Part shown: piece by piece, positions 54,076 through 62,980 of the stretch | Layout of the letters: each line of letters opens with the position of its first letter | Position numbering within the stretch: the stretch's first letter is position 1 | Source of the DNA: Vagococcus acidifermentans | GTDB lineage: Bacteria > Bacillota > Bacilli > Lactobacillales > Vagococcaceae | Direction of reading: 5' to 3' | DNA length: 64,000 bases | Assembly (NCBI RefSeq): GCF_003987655.1 | Contig: NZ_NGKC01000004.1 | Span: forward strand, 62,001-126,000 | The notes under the pieces: model-generated | Told to the model about the DNA's origin: nothing | What the model saw: the letters and a program-made list of their open reading frames with translations, nothing else | Database searches by the model: none | Program-made: the position numbers and the translations under genes

Positions 54076-55200
54076 ATGGTGAAGGGAATTCACCGGCCAA
54101 CACGGGCCATCATCAATTTAGGTGCAATCAAACGAAATATCATCAATGAGTTGGAACGCTTGGACAGCCGCGTGTCATTGTTTGCCGTTGTCAAGGCTGA
54201 CGCGTACGGTCATGGTGCCGTGGAAGTAGCACAGGCTGCAGTGGCAGCAGGTGCATCCGGATTTTGTGTGGCTGTTCTTGACGAAGCTATTGAATTGAGG
54301 GAAGCCGGTTTTGATGTGCCGATTATTGTTCTGGGCATCATCAACCCTGCCTATCTCCAGCTGGTTTCAAGGTACCGGTTGTCAGTGACAGCGCCGAGCA
54401 ACGAGTGGCTGCTGGCTGCCGAAGAAGCATATTATGAGTTTCAGTTGACAGAGAAAATTCCTGTGCATGTAAAAATAGACACAGGCATGGGCCGCATCGG
54501 CTTTATTGACAAGAAAGAGATGACAAAAGCCAATGACTATTTGGCATCGTCGCCGGTCTTTGAGCTTGAAGGTCTGTATACCCATTTTGCCACAGCTGAT
54601 ACGGTGGATGAAACTTATTTCCATCTCCAGCAGCAGCGGTTCGCAGAAGCCCGTCAATTATTTCCCGAGGCGATAAAATATGTGCACACTGCCAACACTG
54701 CAACAGCTTTGTGGCATGACGCCTGGGGCTCGAACATGGTCCGCTTCGGCAATGCCATGTACGGACTCAACCCTTCGGGAACCGAGCTGACACCGCCCTA
54801 TCAATTGGAGGAAGCACTCTCGCTGGAAACCGAGCTGCTGCATGTCAAGCAGTTGAAAAAAGGGGAGCATATTGGTTACGGTGCTGATTACGAGACGCAG
54901 GATGACGAATGGATCGGTACGATACCGGTGGGTTATGCAGACGGACTGCGCCGGTCGTTCAGCGGCTACAGCGTCCTGATTGACGGACGAGAGGCGGCGA
55001 TTGTCGGCCGCATCTGCATGGATCAGTGCATGATACGGCTGCCTGAAAAATACCCGCTCGGCACAAAAGTAACAGTATACGGCAAAAACGGCGGACGTTT
55101 CAACAGTATTCAAAAAGCCTCCGAGTATATCGGGACAATCAATTATGAACTGCCATGTAACCTCTCAGAGCGTGTCCCGCGGATTTATGTCGATTTGTAA
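54076..55200 (+). CDS. alr: Alanine racemase
   Basis: PLP enzyme making D-alanine for peptidoglycan and teichoic acids. 374 residues: PLP lysine K40 in FAVVKADAYGHGAVEVA, the catalytic tyrosine in IGYGADYET, and VGRICMDQCMI in the C-terminal beta domain. GAAGGAAG precedes ATG 54076; the frame is open nine codons earlier without a site, and a GTG one codon later is possible. The usual upstream neighbour acpS is absent. Confidence 0.95.
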   Translation: MVKGIHRPTRAIINLGAIKRNIINELERLDSRVSLFAVVKADAYGHGAVEVAQAAVAAGASGFCVAVLDEAIELREAGFDVPIIVLGIINPAYLQLVSRYRLSVTAPSNEWLLAAEEAYYEFQLTEKIPVHVKIDTGMGRIGFIDKKEMTKANDYLASSPVFELEGLYTHFATADTVDETYFHLQQQRFAEARQLFPEAIKYVHTANTATALWHDAWGSNMVRFGNAMYGLNPSGTELTPPYQLEEALSLETELLHVKQLKKGEHIGYGADYETQDDEWIGTIPVGYADGLRRSFSGYSVLIDGREAAIVGRICMDQCMIRLPEKYPLGTKVTVYGKNGGRFNSIQKASEYIGTINYELPCNLSERVPRIYVDL

Positions 55201-55227
55201 GATCACGATTGTTCGTGGTCTTTTTTG
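55201..55227 (+). terminator. Intrinsic terminator after alr
   Basis: Arms GATCACGA and TCGTGGTC with a four-base loop, directly after the stop, then TTTTTT. Confidence 0.88.
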
Positions 55228-55260
55228 TGTTATGATGTAGGATGTGAAGGAGGACGACTG

Positions 55261-56205
55261 ATGATAACATCTTATCTGAATATATTAGTCATTTTTGCGA
55301 TGATGTTTGTCGGTTATGTGCTGACATGGCGGAAATGGTTTGATAATATGGCGGGAGATATGTTTGCCAAAGTGGTTTTAAACATCTCGCTTCCGCTGAA
55401 TATGTTTTTGAACATGACTCAGAAGTTTTCTAAAGAAGAATTTCTGGCGCTTTTTCAAGGTGTTTTACTGCCGTTTGTCTCAATACTCGTGACGTTCACT
55501 ATCAGCATATTGTATGCCCGCATCACTAAGGTGCCGGTCGATAGGCGCGGGACATTCCAGACAATGTTCACTGCTTCTAACACCATTTTTATGGGCCTGC
55601 CGGTCAATACGGCCGTGTTCGGCGAGCGGGCGATTCCGTACGCGCTGCTGTACTATATCTGCAATACAACTTTTTTCTTTACCGTCGGTATCTTTATGAT
55701 GGCCCGGGACAATCAGGAGCTGGCAGATGTCCACCTCACCTTCAGCTGGTCGAAGTTTTTCCGCAAACTGTTGTCGCCGGCCCTGTTGGGGTTCATGGTC
55801 GGCATTGCCTGGCTTTTGCTGGAGCTGCCTCTGCCGAAGCCGCTGGTTGACTTCAGCAGTTCGCTGGGGAATTTAACGACGCCATTGTCGATGTTCGTCA
55901 TCGGTATCATCATTTATAACACAGGCTTGAAAAATTTAAAGATGGACAAAGATGTGTTCGGCGTGCTGCTCGGACGCTATGTCATATCTCCCTTAATTGT
56001 CTACGGGCTGTCCTTTGTGATACATGTGCCGGAGTTCATGCTGAAAGTGTTTATCCTGCAGTCGGCCATGCCGGTGCAAAACTCTGTGCCGATACTGGCA
56101 AGGAACTACGGGGCAGATGAAGAGTTTGCCACCAGCGGACTGACGTATTCCATTCTCAGCTACTTTTTAGTCATTCTCGTGCTTTTGAAATTATTGGTCG
56201 GCTGA
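55261..56205 (+). CDS. AEC-family (auxin efflux carrier) transporter
   Basis: Membrane transporter of 314 residues with about ten hydrophobic segments. The family pattern includes the N-terminal YLNILVIFAMMFVGYVLTWRKW, NTIFMGLPVNTAVFGERAIPYALLYY in the first half and LQSAMPVQNSVPILARNYGADEEFATSGLTYS near the end. Bacterial AEC members move malate, lactate-related acids or amino acids. The substrate is not determinable. GAAGGAGGA precedes ATG 55261; an upstream in-frame ATG lies in the alr terminator. Confidence 0.9.
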   Translation: MITSYLNILVIFAMMFVGYVLTWRKWFDNMAGDMFAKVVLNISLPLNMFLNMTQKFSKEEFLALFQGVLLPFVSILVTFTISILYARITKVPVDRRGTFQTMFTASNTIFMGLPVNTAVFGERAIPYALLYYICNTTFFFTVGIFMMARDNQELADVHLTFSWSKFFRKLLSPALLGFMVGIAWLLLELPLPKPLVDFSSSLGNLTTPLSMFVIGIIIYNTGLKNLKMDKDVFGVLLGRYVISPLIVYGLSFVIHVPEFMLKVFILQSAMPVQNSVPILARNYGADEEFATSGLTYSILSYFLVILVLLKLLVG

Positions 56206-56220
56206 CAGACGAATTATTCC

Positions 56221-56247
56221 GTCCTTTGTGCTATAATGCTAAAGGAC
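56221..56247 (+). promoter_or_regulatory. Extended -10 promoter inside an inverted repeat, upstream of DEAD-box gene
   Basis: TGCTATAAT at 56229-56237 is a TGn-extended consensus -10. It sits between arms GTCCTTT (56221-56227) and AAAGGAC (56241-56247). The repeat may be an operator or form a hairpin in the 5' leader if transcription starts within it. Confidence 0.5.
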
Positions 56248-56279
56248 ATGCTATACGAAGGAAAGAAGAGGTGAATGTG

Positions 56280-57629
56280 ATGAGTACATTTGCAGAATTT
56301 AACTTAAAAGAGTTTCTAACCAAGGCGCTTTCGGACAAGGGCTTCCGCGAACCGACTGACGTCCAGCAGCGATTGATACCGGTGATTCAACGGGGGAAAA
56401 GTGTGGTCGGACAGTCCCAGACAGGTTCCGGCAAGACCCACACGTTTCTTTTGCCTCTATTTAACAGCTTGCAGCCTGATGTCAATGAGGTTCAAGTGCT
56501 TGTAACGGCCCCAAGCCGCGAATTGGCTGAACAGATTTATCAGGCGGCCCAGCAGCTGGCTTCTTTCAGCGATCAAGAAATCAGAGTGGCCAATTATGTC
56601 GGCGGAACTGACAAGCTGCGCCAACTGGAAAAGCTTCAGACACAACAGCCCCATGTTGTCATCGGTACGCCGGGACGGATACTGGATTTGATGAACGAAC
56701 AGGCGCTGAAAGTTTATACTGCCCGTGCATTTGTCGTTGATGAAGCTGATATGACGCTGGATATGGGATTTTTAGCTGACGTGGACAGGATAGCCGCGAC
56801 ATTGCCGGATTCTTTGCAGATGCTGGTGTTTTCGGCAACTATTCCAGAAAAATTGAAACCATTTTTGAAGAAATATATGGACAATCCGGTGATTGAACAA
56901 ATTAAACCGGCATCAGTTATCTCAGACACCATTGATAACTGGCTGATGTCGACAAAAGGGAAAGATGTCAACCAGCTGACTTACGATGTCTTGACAATCG
57001 GTCACCCTTATCTGGCCATCGTCTTTGCAAACACGAAGCAGCGTGTGGATGAACTGGCGGACTATTTGAAAAATCAAGGGCTGAAAGTAGCGAAGATTCA
57101 CGGCGACATCCAGCCGCGCGAACGCAAACGCGTCATGAAACAAATTCAGAATCTGGATTATCAATATGTCGTTGCCACTGATTTAGCCGCCCGCGGCATC
57201 GATATTGAAGGAGTATCCCATGTCATCAACGTTGAAATTCCTAACGAACTGGACTTTTTCATTCATCGTGTGGGACGGACCGGCCGCCAAGGCATGCCGG
57301 GGACGGCTATCACTTTTTACGAGCCGGGTGAAGAACAGACGATTGCTGAGCTGGAAAAGCTGGGCATTGAGTTCCATCCCAAAGACATCCGTCAACATGA
57401 AATCGTTGATTCCTATGACCGGAACCGCCGGACCAAACGAAGCAAAAGCAAAGTCGAGTTGGATACGACAATGATCGGGCTGGTCAAAAAGAAACAGAAA
57501 AAAGTCAAACCAGCCTATAAAAAGAAATTGAAATACGCAATTGCAGAAAATCAGCGGAAAAAACGCAAAATTGAACGCAGACAAGAAGCGCGCTCGCGAA
57601 GAAAAGCGCGGAAACAGGATTTTTCATAA
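56280..57629 (+). CDS. DEAD-box RNA helicase (CshB-like)
   Basis: ATP-dependent RNA helicase of 449 residues acting in ribosome assembly or RNA decay, often important in the cold. Motifs in order: Q motif FREPTDVQQRLIP, motif I SQTGSGKT, Ia TAPSRELAEQ, II VVDEADMTLD, III FSATIPE, IV/V ATDLAARGIDIEGV, VI HRVGRTGRQG. The last ~70 residues are Lys/Arg-rich, an RNA-binding tail as in CshB. AGAGGTG precedes ATG 56280, chosen over a frame opening at 56226. Ends in a strong terminator. Confidence 0.95.
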   Translation: MSTFAEFNLKEFLTKALSDKGFREPTDVQQRLIPVIQRGKSVVGQSQTGSGKTHTFLLPLFNSLQPDVNEVQVLVTAPSRELAEQIYQAAQQLASFSDQEIRVANYVGGTDKLRQLEKLQTQQPHVVIGTPGRILDLMNEQALKVYTARAFVVDEADMTLDMGFLADVDRIAATLPDSLQMLVFSATIPEKLKPFLKKYMDNPVIEQIKPASVISDTIDNWLMSTKGKDVNQLTYDVLTIGHPYLAIVFANTKQRVDELADYLKNQGLKVAKIHGDIQPRERKRVMKQIQNLDYQYVVATDLAARGIDIEGVSHVINVEIPNELDFFIHRVGRTGRQGMPGTAITFYEPGEEQTIAELEKLGIEFHPKDIRQHEIVDSYDRNRRTKRSKSKVELDTTMIGLVKKKQKKVKPAYKKKLKYAIAENQRKKRKIERRQEARSRRKARKQDFS

Positions 57630-57645
57630 CCTTCAAAAAAAAAAT

Positions 57646-57687
57646 AATCAGGCCGAGTCGCTGAACCCAGCAACTCGGCCTGATTTT
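57646..57687 (+). terminator. Intrinsic terminator after DEAD-box gene
   Basis: Perfect 13-base arms AATCAGGCCGAGT and ACTCGGCCTGATT with a 14-base loop and T tail. Confidence 0.92.
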
Positions 57688-57733
57688 GCTACAATTAACC
57701 TGGAAAAAGATAAAAATTAATGAGGTGGCTGAA

Positions 57734-58105
57734 ATGAAACACGCAATGCTAATTGAATTACCGGAGGAACTGCACGACTGTTTAGCAGATGTGGAAACAT
57801 ACACCGGTTTAAGCAAATCAGAAATCATCGGCTCAGTCTTAGCTTCTTTTTTTGACTTGGCTGAAATGAATACAAGCAATCCGCTGCCTTTGTTAAAAAA
57901 AGAAGAAATTGAAAAACTGTTGCAACTGATGCTCCAACATGATCAACGGGTGGGGACACTCCACGGCAAACCGTTGAAAAAAACAGTGCAGCCGGGAAAC
58001 AATGTGCAGGATTCGGCAGATGACCATCAGCTCTATTGGAAGCTGGCTCATCTCTTGGCCCTTCAGGCAGCTTTGCATCAGACGCGGGAAAAGCGTTACA
58101 GTTAA
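57734..58105 (+). CDS. Unknown protein with possible N-terminal ribbon-helix-helix domain
   Basis: A 123-residue protein I cannot place in a named family. The first ~45 residues follow a ribbon-helix-helix pattern: a short strand (AMLIELPEEL), a helix, a GLSKSE turn, and a second helix (IIGSVLASFFDL). That pattern is typical of CopG/Arc-type DNA-binding proteins. The rest (about 60-123) is polar with a basic middle and a helical end (LYWKLAHLLALQAALHQ). GAGGTGGCTGAA precedes ATG 57734. No toxin gene or obvious target is adjacent; the next gene runs the other way. It may be an autonomous regulator or accessory protein. Confidence 0.7.
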   Translation: MKHAMLIELPEELHDCLADVETYTGLSKSEIIGSVLASFFDLAEMNTSNPLPLLKKEEIEKLLQLMLQHDQRVGTLHGKPLKKTVQPGNNVQDSADDHQLYWKLAHLLALQAALHQTREKRYS

Positions 58106-58129
58106 GACCGATTTTCAGCAGTTGTCCGC

Positions 58130-58567
58130 TTAAGCAGACAGCTGCTTTTCTAGTTTGACACAAATGATGCCATCTTCGATAAAGTCATCAGAGACGACTT
58201 GATAACCGCATTTTTCGTAGAAAGCAACGGCTGTTTTTTCGCCATGAATGCGTGAAACGCGGCAGCCGTTGCGCCGGCCGATGCGTTCCAGCTCAGTCAC
58301 GATGCGTCTGCCCAGACCTCTGTTGCGCCAGTTTTTCTTCACACATAAACGGTCAGGCCGGACGGTAAGCGGATCATCTTGCTGATAGCGGCCGGTCGCC
58401 ACTGGCTCTTGCCGGTGGTAGATAACGATATAGTTTGTCTGGTCAGTATCCAGCCGGTCGAATTCGGCTTTTGGCGAAATGTGCTGTTCCTGCACGAAGA
58501 CAAGCATTCTTAAATAGTAGGAAGCTGCTTGAAGCCATTTTTCATTCCCGAAAAAACACCGGATCAT
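58130..58567 (-). CDS. GNAT-family N-acetyltransferase
   Basis: Acetyl-CoA-dependent transferase of 145 residues. The acetyl-CoA loop is RNRGLGRRIVTEL and the C-terminal half ends AVAFYEKCGYQVVSDDFIEDGI, as in the ElaA/YjcF-like group. The substrate is unknown. Its ATG overlaps the stop of the upstream YitT gene by four bases, so the two are cotranscribed from the divergent promoter region near 59.5 kb. Confidence 0.9.
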   Translation of the reverse strand: MIRCFFGNEKWLQAASYYLRMLVFVQEQHISPKAEFDRLDTDQTNYIVIYHRQEPVATGRYQQDDPLTVRPDRLCVKKNWRNRGLGRRIVTELERIGRRNGCRVSRIHGEKTAVAFYEKCGYQVVSDDFIEDGIICVKLEKQLSA

Positions 58568-59451
58568 TGTGCCACTTCCTTTCTTTTTTTCAGGACGGTC
58601 GGGGGCGTGTCGTAAGTGAAGCCTTCACCCAGCACTTCATTAACATTCATGACAGAAATAAAGGCATTTTCATCAAATTCTTCTGTAATCAGCTTAATGG
58701 CGTTGATTTCCGCCATAGTGGCGACGCAGAAGATAATTTTTTTCTCTGCACTTGAATAACCGCCTTCAGCTTTGAAAAAGGTCACCCCGCGCTCCAACTC
58801 CCGCATGATGGTTTCCGCAATCTCCTCGCTTTTGTCCGTGACCACGAAGATGCCTTTGGCGGAGTATGCCCCTTCTTGAACAAAATCCACGACATTTGTA
58901 TACACAAACACTGCGATCAGCGTATACATCATCCGCTTCAAATCCAAGTAGGACAGGGATAAAATCAGCACGATCACGTCAAGCACGAGCAGTGACCGGC
59001 CGATTGTCCAGCCGAATTTTTTTTCGATTACCCGGGCAAAGATGTCCGTGCCGCCGGTTGTGCCGCCGAACTTGTAGACGATACCGGCGCCGATTCCTCC
59101 GAACAAACCAGCCAAAAGAGCAGCAATCAGTAAATCATGGTCGATAGAGATGGCCAGGGGCACTAACTGCCAGACCCATAAATTAAACGATAATGAAACG
59201 GTTCCAATAAACGTGTAAATAATTGCTTTCGTGCCCAGCTGTTTGTAGCCGAAAACAATCAGCGGCGCATTCAGGACAAGCGTTGAAATAGCAGGGTCCA
59301 GCTGGAATAAATTGTAAATTATCAAGGTAATACCGGTAATGCCGCCTTCGGCCAGCTGATTTGCCATGTTAAACATCACGATGCCAAAGGCCATGATGCT
59401 GGTTCCTGCAAAGATCAGCAGAAAATCACGGAAGACATGTTTTCTGATCAT
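58564..59451 (-). CDS. YitT family membrane protein (YpjC-like)
   Basis: Second YitT paralogue in the window, 295 residues, with about five hydrophobic segments, the motif FGGTTGGTDIFARVIEKKFG and a C-terminal soluble DUF2179 domain (GIFVVTDKSEEIAETIMREL). The open frame extends far upstream, to 59994, through the divergent mazG gene; AGAGGAG lies 11 bases before ATG 59451, which is chosen. Location next to mazG-dapB-cca matches ypjC in Bacillus. Function of the family is not settled. Confidence 0.92.
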   Translation of the reverse strand: MIRKHVFRDFLLIFAGTSIMAFGIVMFNMANQLAEGGITGITLIIYNLFQLDPAISTLVLNAPLIVFGYKQLGTKAIIYTFIGTVSLSFNLWVWQLVPLAISIDHDLLIAALLAGLFGGIGAGIVYKFGGTTGGTDIFARVIEKKFGWTIGRSLLVLDVIVLILSLSYLDLKRMMYTLIAVFVYTNVVDFVQEGAYSAKGIFVVTDKSEEIAETIMRELERGVTFFKAEGGYSSAEKKIIFCVATMAEINAIKLITEEFDENAFISVMNVNEVLGEGFTYDTPPTVLKKRKEVAQ

Positions 59452-59479
59452 TAATCGTTCAACTCCTCTGTTTAGCCTA

Positions 59480-59508
59480 TTGAAATATATCCAAACATAT
59501 ACTATCAT
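59480..59508 (+). promoter_or_regulatory. Possible promoter of the mazG-dapB-cca operon
   Basis: TTGAAA (59480-59485), 17-base spacer, TATCAT (59503-59508). The gap to the start at 59602 is otherwise AT-rich leader. Confidence 0.4.
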
Positions 59509-59601
59509 TCTTGAGATAAAACAACAACAGGAGATTCCGATTTGCATAATTGCCTTTTTTTTAATAAGATTAAACAGAAGGAAGCTGGAGGTGAAGCGGT
59601 A

Positions 59602-59949
59602 TTGACACAAAACGGGAGAACATTGAAAGAAATGCAGCAAGCGGTCGATGAGTATATCAGCCAGTTCAAAGCAGGCTATTTTCCACCGCTGTCCCAGCTG
59701 GCGCGGTTGACAGAAGAAGTCGGTGAGCTGGCCCGCGAAATCAACCATAACTATGGTGACAAGCAGAAAAAGCATGACGAACTGCCGGGCAGTGTCCAAG
59801 AGGAGCTGGGAGATGTCATGATTGTACTGATGATTATGGCGAATTCTCTTGACATTGACTTGACAGAGACGTTTGAACAGAACATGGCTAAATTCAATCA
59901 GCGCGATCATTATCGTTTTGAAAGAAAGGATGGGAAAACACATGATTAA
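59602..59949 (+). CDS. MazG-like nucleotide pyrophosphohydrolase (YpjD type)
   Basis: Small single-domain MazG protein, 115 residues, hydrolysing nucleoside triphosphates to monophosphates. Metal-binding acidic motifs [14 protein letters not shown] (ExxE) and [11 protein letters not shown] (ExxD) are intact. The start is TTG at 59602, ten bases after GGAGGTG; an ATG-started frame from 59542 has no site and would add an atypical N-terminus. Its end overlaps dapB by eight bases. The mazG-dapB-cca order is as in Bacillus ypjD-dapB and Listeria. Confidence 0.9.
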   Translation: MTQNGRTLKEMQQAVDEYISQFKAGYFPPLSQLARLTEEVGELAREINHNYGDKQKKHDELPGSVQEELGDVMIVLMIMANSLDIDLTETFEQNMAKFNQRDHYRFERKDGKTHD

Positions 59950-60733
59950 AATTGTAGTAGCCGGATTTAAAGGCAAGATGGGCATGACCGCCACGAAGAT
60001 GGTGCTGTCGCACGAGGGTTTCGAACTGGCAGGTGTGATTGACCCCCATGCAGCCGAAACGAACTTGCAGGATATCCCTGAGTTTCACGGACAAAATGTT
60101 CCGGTTTTTAAAACAAAGGAAGACATGGCCGCAGCGGTCGTACCGGATGTCTGGATTGATTTCACGATTCCGGCAGTCGCCTATGACAACGTGCAGTTTG
60201 CCCTTGAGCACCGCATATCTCCTGTCGTCGGGACAACAGGCTTTACAGAAACACAAATCGGCGAGCTTCAAGCGATTGCCGAAAAAAATCACGTCGGCGG
60301 GCTGATTGCCCCGAATTTTGCTGTGGGCGCAGTGCTGATGATGTCCTTTGCTAAAAAAGCGGCTGAGTATTTTCCGGATGTGGAAATCATTGAACTGCAT
60401 CATGACAACAAACTGGATGCTCCAAGCGGCACGGCCATCAAGACAGCGGAAATGATGGCGGAAGTGCGCGGGAAAAAACAGCAAGGTCATCCTGACGAGA
60501 AGGAACTGATCGCCGGTGCGCGCGGAGCGGACTATGACGGGATGAGAATCCACAGTGTCCGTCTGCCCGGATTGATTGCCCACCAGCAAGTGCAATTCGG
60601 CAATGTCGGGGAAGGCTTGACGATTCGGCATGACAGCTACGACCGCAGCTCCTTTATGACCGGCGTGGCGCTGGCGTGCGAGAAGGTCGTCACTATGGAC
60701 AAACTGATCTACGGATTGGAACACTTGTTATGA
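59942..60733 (+). CDS. dapB: 4-hydroxy-tetrahydrodipicolinate reductase
   Basis: NAD(P)H-dependent reductase of the lysine/diaminopimelate pathway, supplying peptidoglycan and lysine. 263 residues: cofactor loop [36 protein letters not shown], and the catalytic [24 protein letters not shown] lies before ATG 59942. Overlaps mazG upstream and cca downstream, so tightly coupled. Confidence 0.96.
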   Translation: MIKIVVAGFKGKMGMTATKMVLSHEGFELAGVIDPHAAETNLQDIPEFHGQNVPVFKTKEDMAAAVVPDVWIDFTIPAVAYDNVQFALEHRISPVVGTTGFTETQIGELQAIAEKNHVGGLIAPNFAVGAVLMMSFAKKAAEYFPDVEIIELHHDNKLDAPSGTAIKTAEMMAEVRGKKQQGHPDEKELIAGARGADYDGMRIHSVRLPGLIAHQQVQFGNVGEGLTIRHDSYDRSSFMTGVALACEKVVTMDKLIYGLEHLL

Positions 60734-61938
60734 TGACCGGGCAGCTACCTGATGAATTTTTGCATGCAGTGCCGGTCATCGAACAAATCGAAGATGCCGG
60801 ATTTTCCGCTTATTTTGTCGGCGGCAGCGTCCGTGATTTTCTTCTCGGGGCGAAGATTCACGATGTCGACATCGCTACCAGCGCATTTCCGGAAGAAATT
60901 AAAAAAATATTCCCCAGAACAGTTGATGTCGGCATCGAACACGGGACCGTGCTGGTTTTAAGCGGCGGTTACCAATATGAAATCACGACGTTCCGGACGG
61001 AATCTGCTTATCAGGATTTCCGGCGTCCGGATTCCGTGACGTTTGTGCGGACATTGGCGGAAGATTTAAAACGGCGGGATTTTACCATGAATGCGCTGGC
61101 GATGACCAAAGAAGGGCAAATCATTGATTTATTCAACGGGATGCAGGCCATCAGCGACAAGCGGATTGAAGCAGTCGGCAACGCCGGCGAACGCTTCCAC
61201 GAGGATGCGTTGCGGATGCTCCGAGGCTTGCGTTTTGCCAGCCAGCTTGATTTTACATTGTCCGAATCAACACTGTCCGCTATTTATGAGCACCATAAAC
61301 TGCTTGAAAAAATATCAGTCGAACGGATTAACGTCGAATTTGTGAAAATGATGCAAGGCATCAATCGTCATGCCGGGTTATTGCCGTTTATCGCATCAGG
61401 TTGCTACCGGTACTGTCCCGATTTGGCGGATAAAAGTGTTCAGCTGCTGACGCTTGCGGGAATGCAGGGGCCGCCGATTGACAGTGAAGAACTGGTCTGG
61501 CTGCTTGTTTGTCATGTACTGGAAGTAAAAGAAGTCAAACAGTTTTTGCGTCACTGGAAGACGTCCAACAAAATGATGCAGCAAGTTGACCAGGCACTTT
61601 CCGCGCTTCAGTTCAGGTTGGCTAATGACTGGACGAACAGCTGGCTCTACCGGTCAGGTGCGGACAACATCACATTGGTGGAGAGCGCTTTGACTTACTG
61701 CGGCAAAACCGGCGATGCGGCCGGTGCACTGTCCCGCTATGCGGCGCTGCCGATTAAAAAAGTGCAGGATTTGGCTGTGGCAGGGTCAGACATCATGTCG
61801 GCGACCGGCAAACGCGGCGGCCCGTGGCTGGGAAAATGTATCAAAGAGCTGGAGCAGCGCGTGCTGACTTTTCAACTGGAGAATACGTATGATGCACTGA
61901 TTGATTATGCAACTACCAGAATGGAGGGTGAGAAGTGA
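60730..61938 (+). CDS. cca: CCA-adding tRNA nucleotidyltransferase
   Basis: Adds or repairs the 3' CCA of tRNAs. Class II polymerase of 402 residues: [12 protein letters not shown] and [13 protein letters not shown] (catalytic DxD), [29 protein letters not shown], and a helical C-terminal domain. The ATG at 60730 overlaps the dapB stop by four bases; ATG at 60733 is equally possible. Part of the mazG-dapB-cca operon. Confidence 0.95.
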   Translation: MMTGQLPDEFLHAVPVIEQIEDAGFSAYFVGGSVRDFLLGAKIHDVDIATSAFPEEIKKIFPRTVDVGIEHGTVLVLSGGYQYEITTFRTESAYQDFRRPDSVTFVRTLAEDLKRRDFTMNALAMTKEGQIIDLFNGMQAISDKRIEAVGNAGERFHEDALRMLRGLRFASQLDFTLSESTLSAIYEHHKLLEKISVERINVEFVKMMQGINRHAGLLPFIASGCYRYCPDLADKSVQLLTLAGMQGPPIDSEELVWLLVCHVLEVKEVKQFLRHWKTSNKMMQQVDQALSALQFRLANDWTNSWLYRSGADNITLVESALTYCGKTGDAAGALSRYAALPIKKVQDLAVAGSDIMSATGKRGGPWLGKCIKELEQRVLTFQLENTYDALIDYATTRMEGEK

Positions 61939-62303
61939 ACACTCTGGAAAAATTTTTTTCTGTGACGAAGGAGAACTCTGCTCAAATCATCGGCTCAGGC
62001 GATTTACCGGTTTTGGCGACACCGGCTTTAGTGGCAATGGCGGAGCAGACAAGCAAGGAACTGTGCGAATCGTTTCTTGAAGCCGGCGAAACCACGGTCG
62101 GTTCAGCCATTGCCATCGAACATATGCGGCCGACAGGCATCGGAAAAAGCATCAAAGTCAAGGTGACGCTGGAATCTCAGGAGCAACAGCGCCTGCATTT
62201 CAGTTATCAGGCATTTGAAGATGACAGGTTGATAGCCAAAGGCGAACATGACCGTGTTGTGGTCGATATCAAACGGTTTCTCGAGCGCGTTTATCCGGAA
62301 TAA
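61935..62303 (+). CDS. Hotdog-fold thioesterase (FlK-like)
   Basis: Small acyl-CoA thioesterase-like protein, 122 residues, with the FlK-type sequence GSGDLPVLATPALVAMAEQTSKELC and TTVGSAIAIEHMRPTGIGK. This is a hotdog fold; the residues TP..V..MAE and the later HxxP-like segment line the active site in relatives. The start is GTG at 61935, overlapping the cca stop by four bases. Physiological thioester unknown. Confidence 0.88.
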   Translation: MNTLEKFFSVTKENSAQIIGSGDLPVLATPALVAMAEQTSKELCESFLEAGETTVGSAIAIEHMRPTGIGKSIKVKVTLESQEQQRLHFSYQAFEDDRLIAKGEHDRVVVDIKRFLERVYPE

Positions 62304-62389
62304 AATCCAATTAATTTGTTTGTTCGAGTTTGTCTATGTTAGAATAAGGGTGGCATTATTCTAATATTTACACGTAAAGGAGAATGGCT

Positions 62390-62848
62390 ATGACAAAAGA
62401 CATGACAGGTTTTAAAATTTATTTTAGAAACGGTGAAACGTGGACGATTGACCGTGAGTATATCGGCGACCTCTGGATTCGTCAAGTGACTATCAGCTAC
62501 GGCCGGATTAACGGGGGAGATTTCCAGAAAATCCGACCATGTGAAGGAATTAAGATAGAAATTTTACCAGAAGCAGACCACGTCCAGTCATCTGACATCA
62601 ATCTGGGCGGTTTGGAACTTGGCATGTTTGCCCGTGCGTTAAAATATCAAGACATTGAAAAAATGTCGATTTTATTTAACGATGGCAGCAGCGACCTGAT
62701 TTACTTCCCATATCTGGATAAAGAAACACCGGGACAGGAAGGGCTGGACAACCAGTATCAATCAACAAAAATTTCGAAAGACAACCGCTTGTACATCGTG
62801 ATTGATGCAGAGCGCACGGTTGACGATATTTACGGAGATAAATTTTAA
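62390..62848 (+). CDS. Hypothetical protein, no recognised domain
   Basis: A soluble, rather acidic protein of 152 residues. No signal peptide, membrane helix or cysteine-based motif is visible; it has one cysteine. The first ~60 residues alternate strand-like stretches (GFKIYFRNGETWTIDREYIGD, WIRQVTISYGRI) and the end reads VIDAERTVDDIYGDKF, suggesting a beta-rich fold. AAAGGAG lies seven bases before ATG 62390; an ATG at 62384 is too close to it. Monocistronic, between the cca cluster and an ABC-F gene, with its own terminator. I assign no function. Confidence 0.75.
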   Translation: MTKDMTGFKIYFRNGETWTIDREYIGDLWIRQVTISYGRINGGDFQKIRPCEGIKIEILPEADHVQSSDINLGGLELGMFARALKYQDIEKMSILFNDGSSDLIYFPYLDKETPGQEGLDNQYQSTKISKDNRLYIVIDAERTVDDIYGDKF

Positions 62849-62899
62849 ACACTAAAGCACCAGACGCTGCCTCTTTACAGGGGCAGTTTTTTTAGTGTT
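62848..62899. terminator. Terminator after the hypothetical gene
   Basis: Outer arms AACACTAAA (62848-62856) and TTTAGTGTT (62891-62899) enclose an inner CTGCC/GGCAG hairpin followed by seven T, so it can work with either stem. Confidence 0.75.
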
Positions 62900-62922
62900 C
62901 ACGGCAGGTGATTTTCGTCAGC

Positions 62923-62951
62923 TTGTCTGATGATGGGATATCTGTTAAAAT
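62923..62951 (+). promoter_or_regulatory. Probable promoter of the ABC-F gene
   Basis: TTGTCT (62923-62928), 17-base spacer, TAAAAT (62946-62951), 30 bases before the start codon. Confidence 0.6.
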
Positions 62952-62980
62952 GTAAAAGAACTTTATCAAAGGAGAAAATT

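Noticed and set aside
59452-59994. N-terminal extension of the minus-strand YitT frame
   Set aside because: It would overlap mazG almost completely and the added residues do not match the family; AGAGGAG before 59451 marks the start.
59894-60724. Open frame of 276 codons antisense to dapB
   Set aside because: Mirrors the dapB reading frame; no domain, no ribosome site. The plus-strand dapB is certain.
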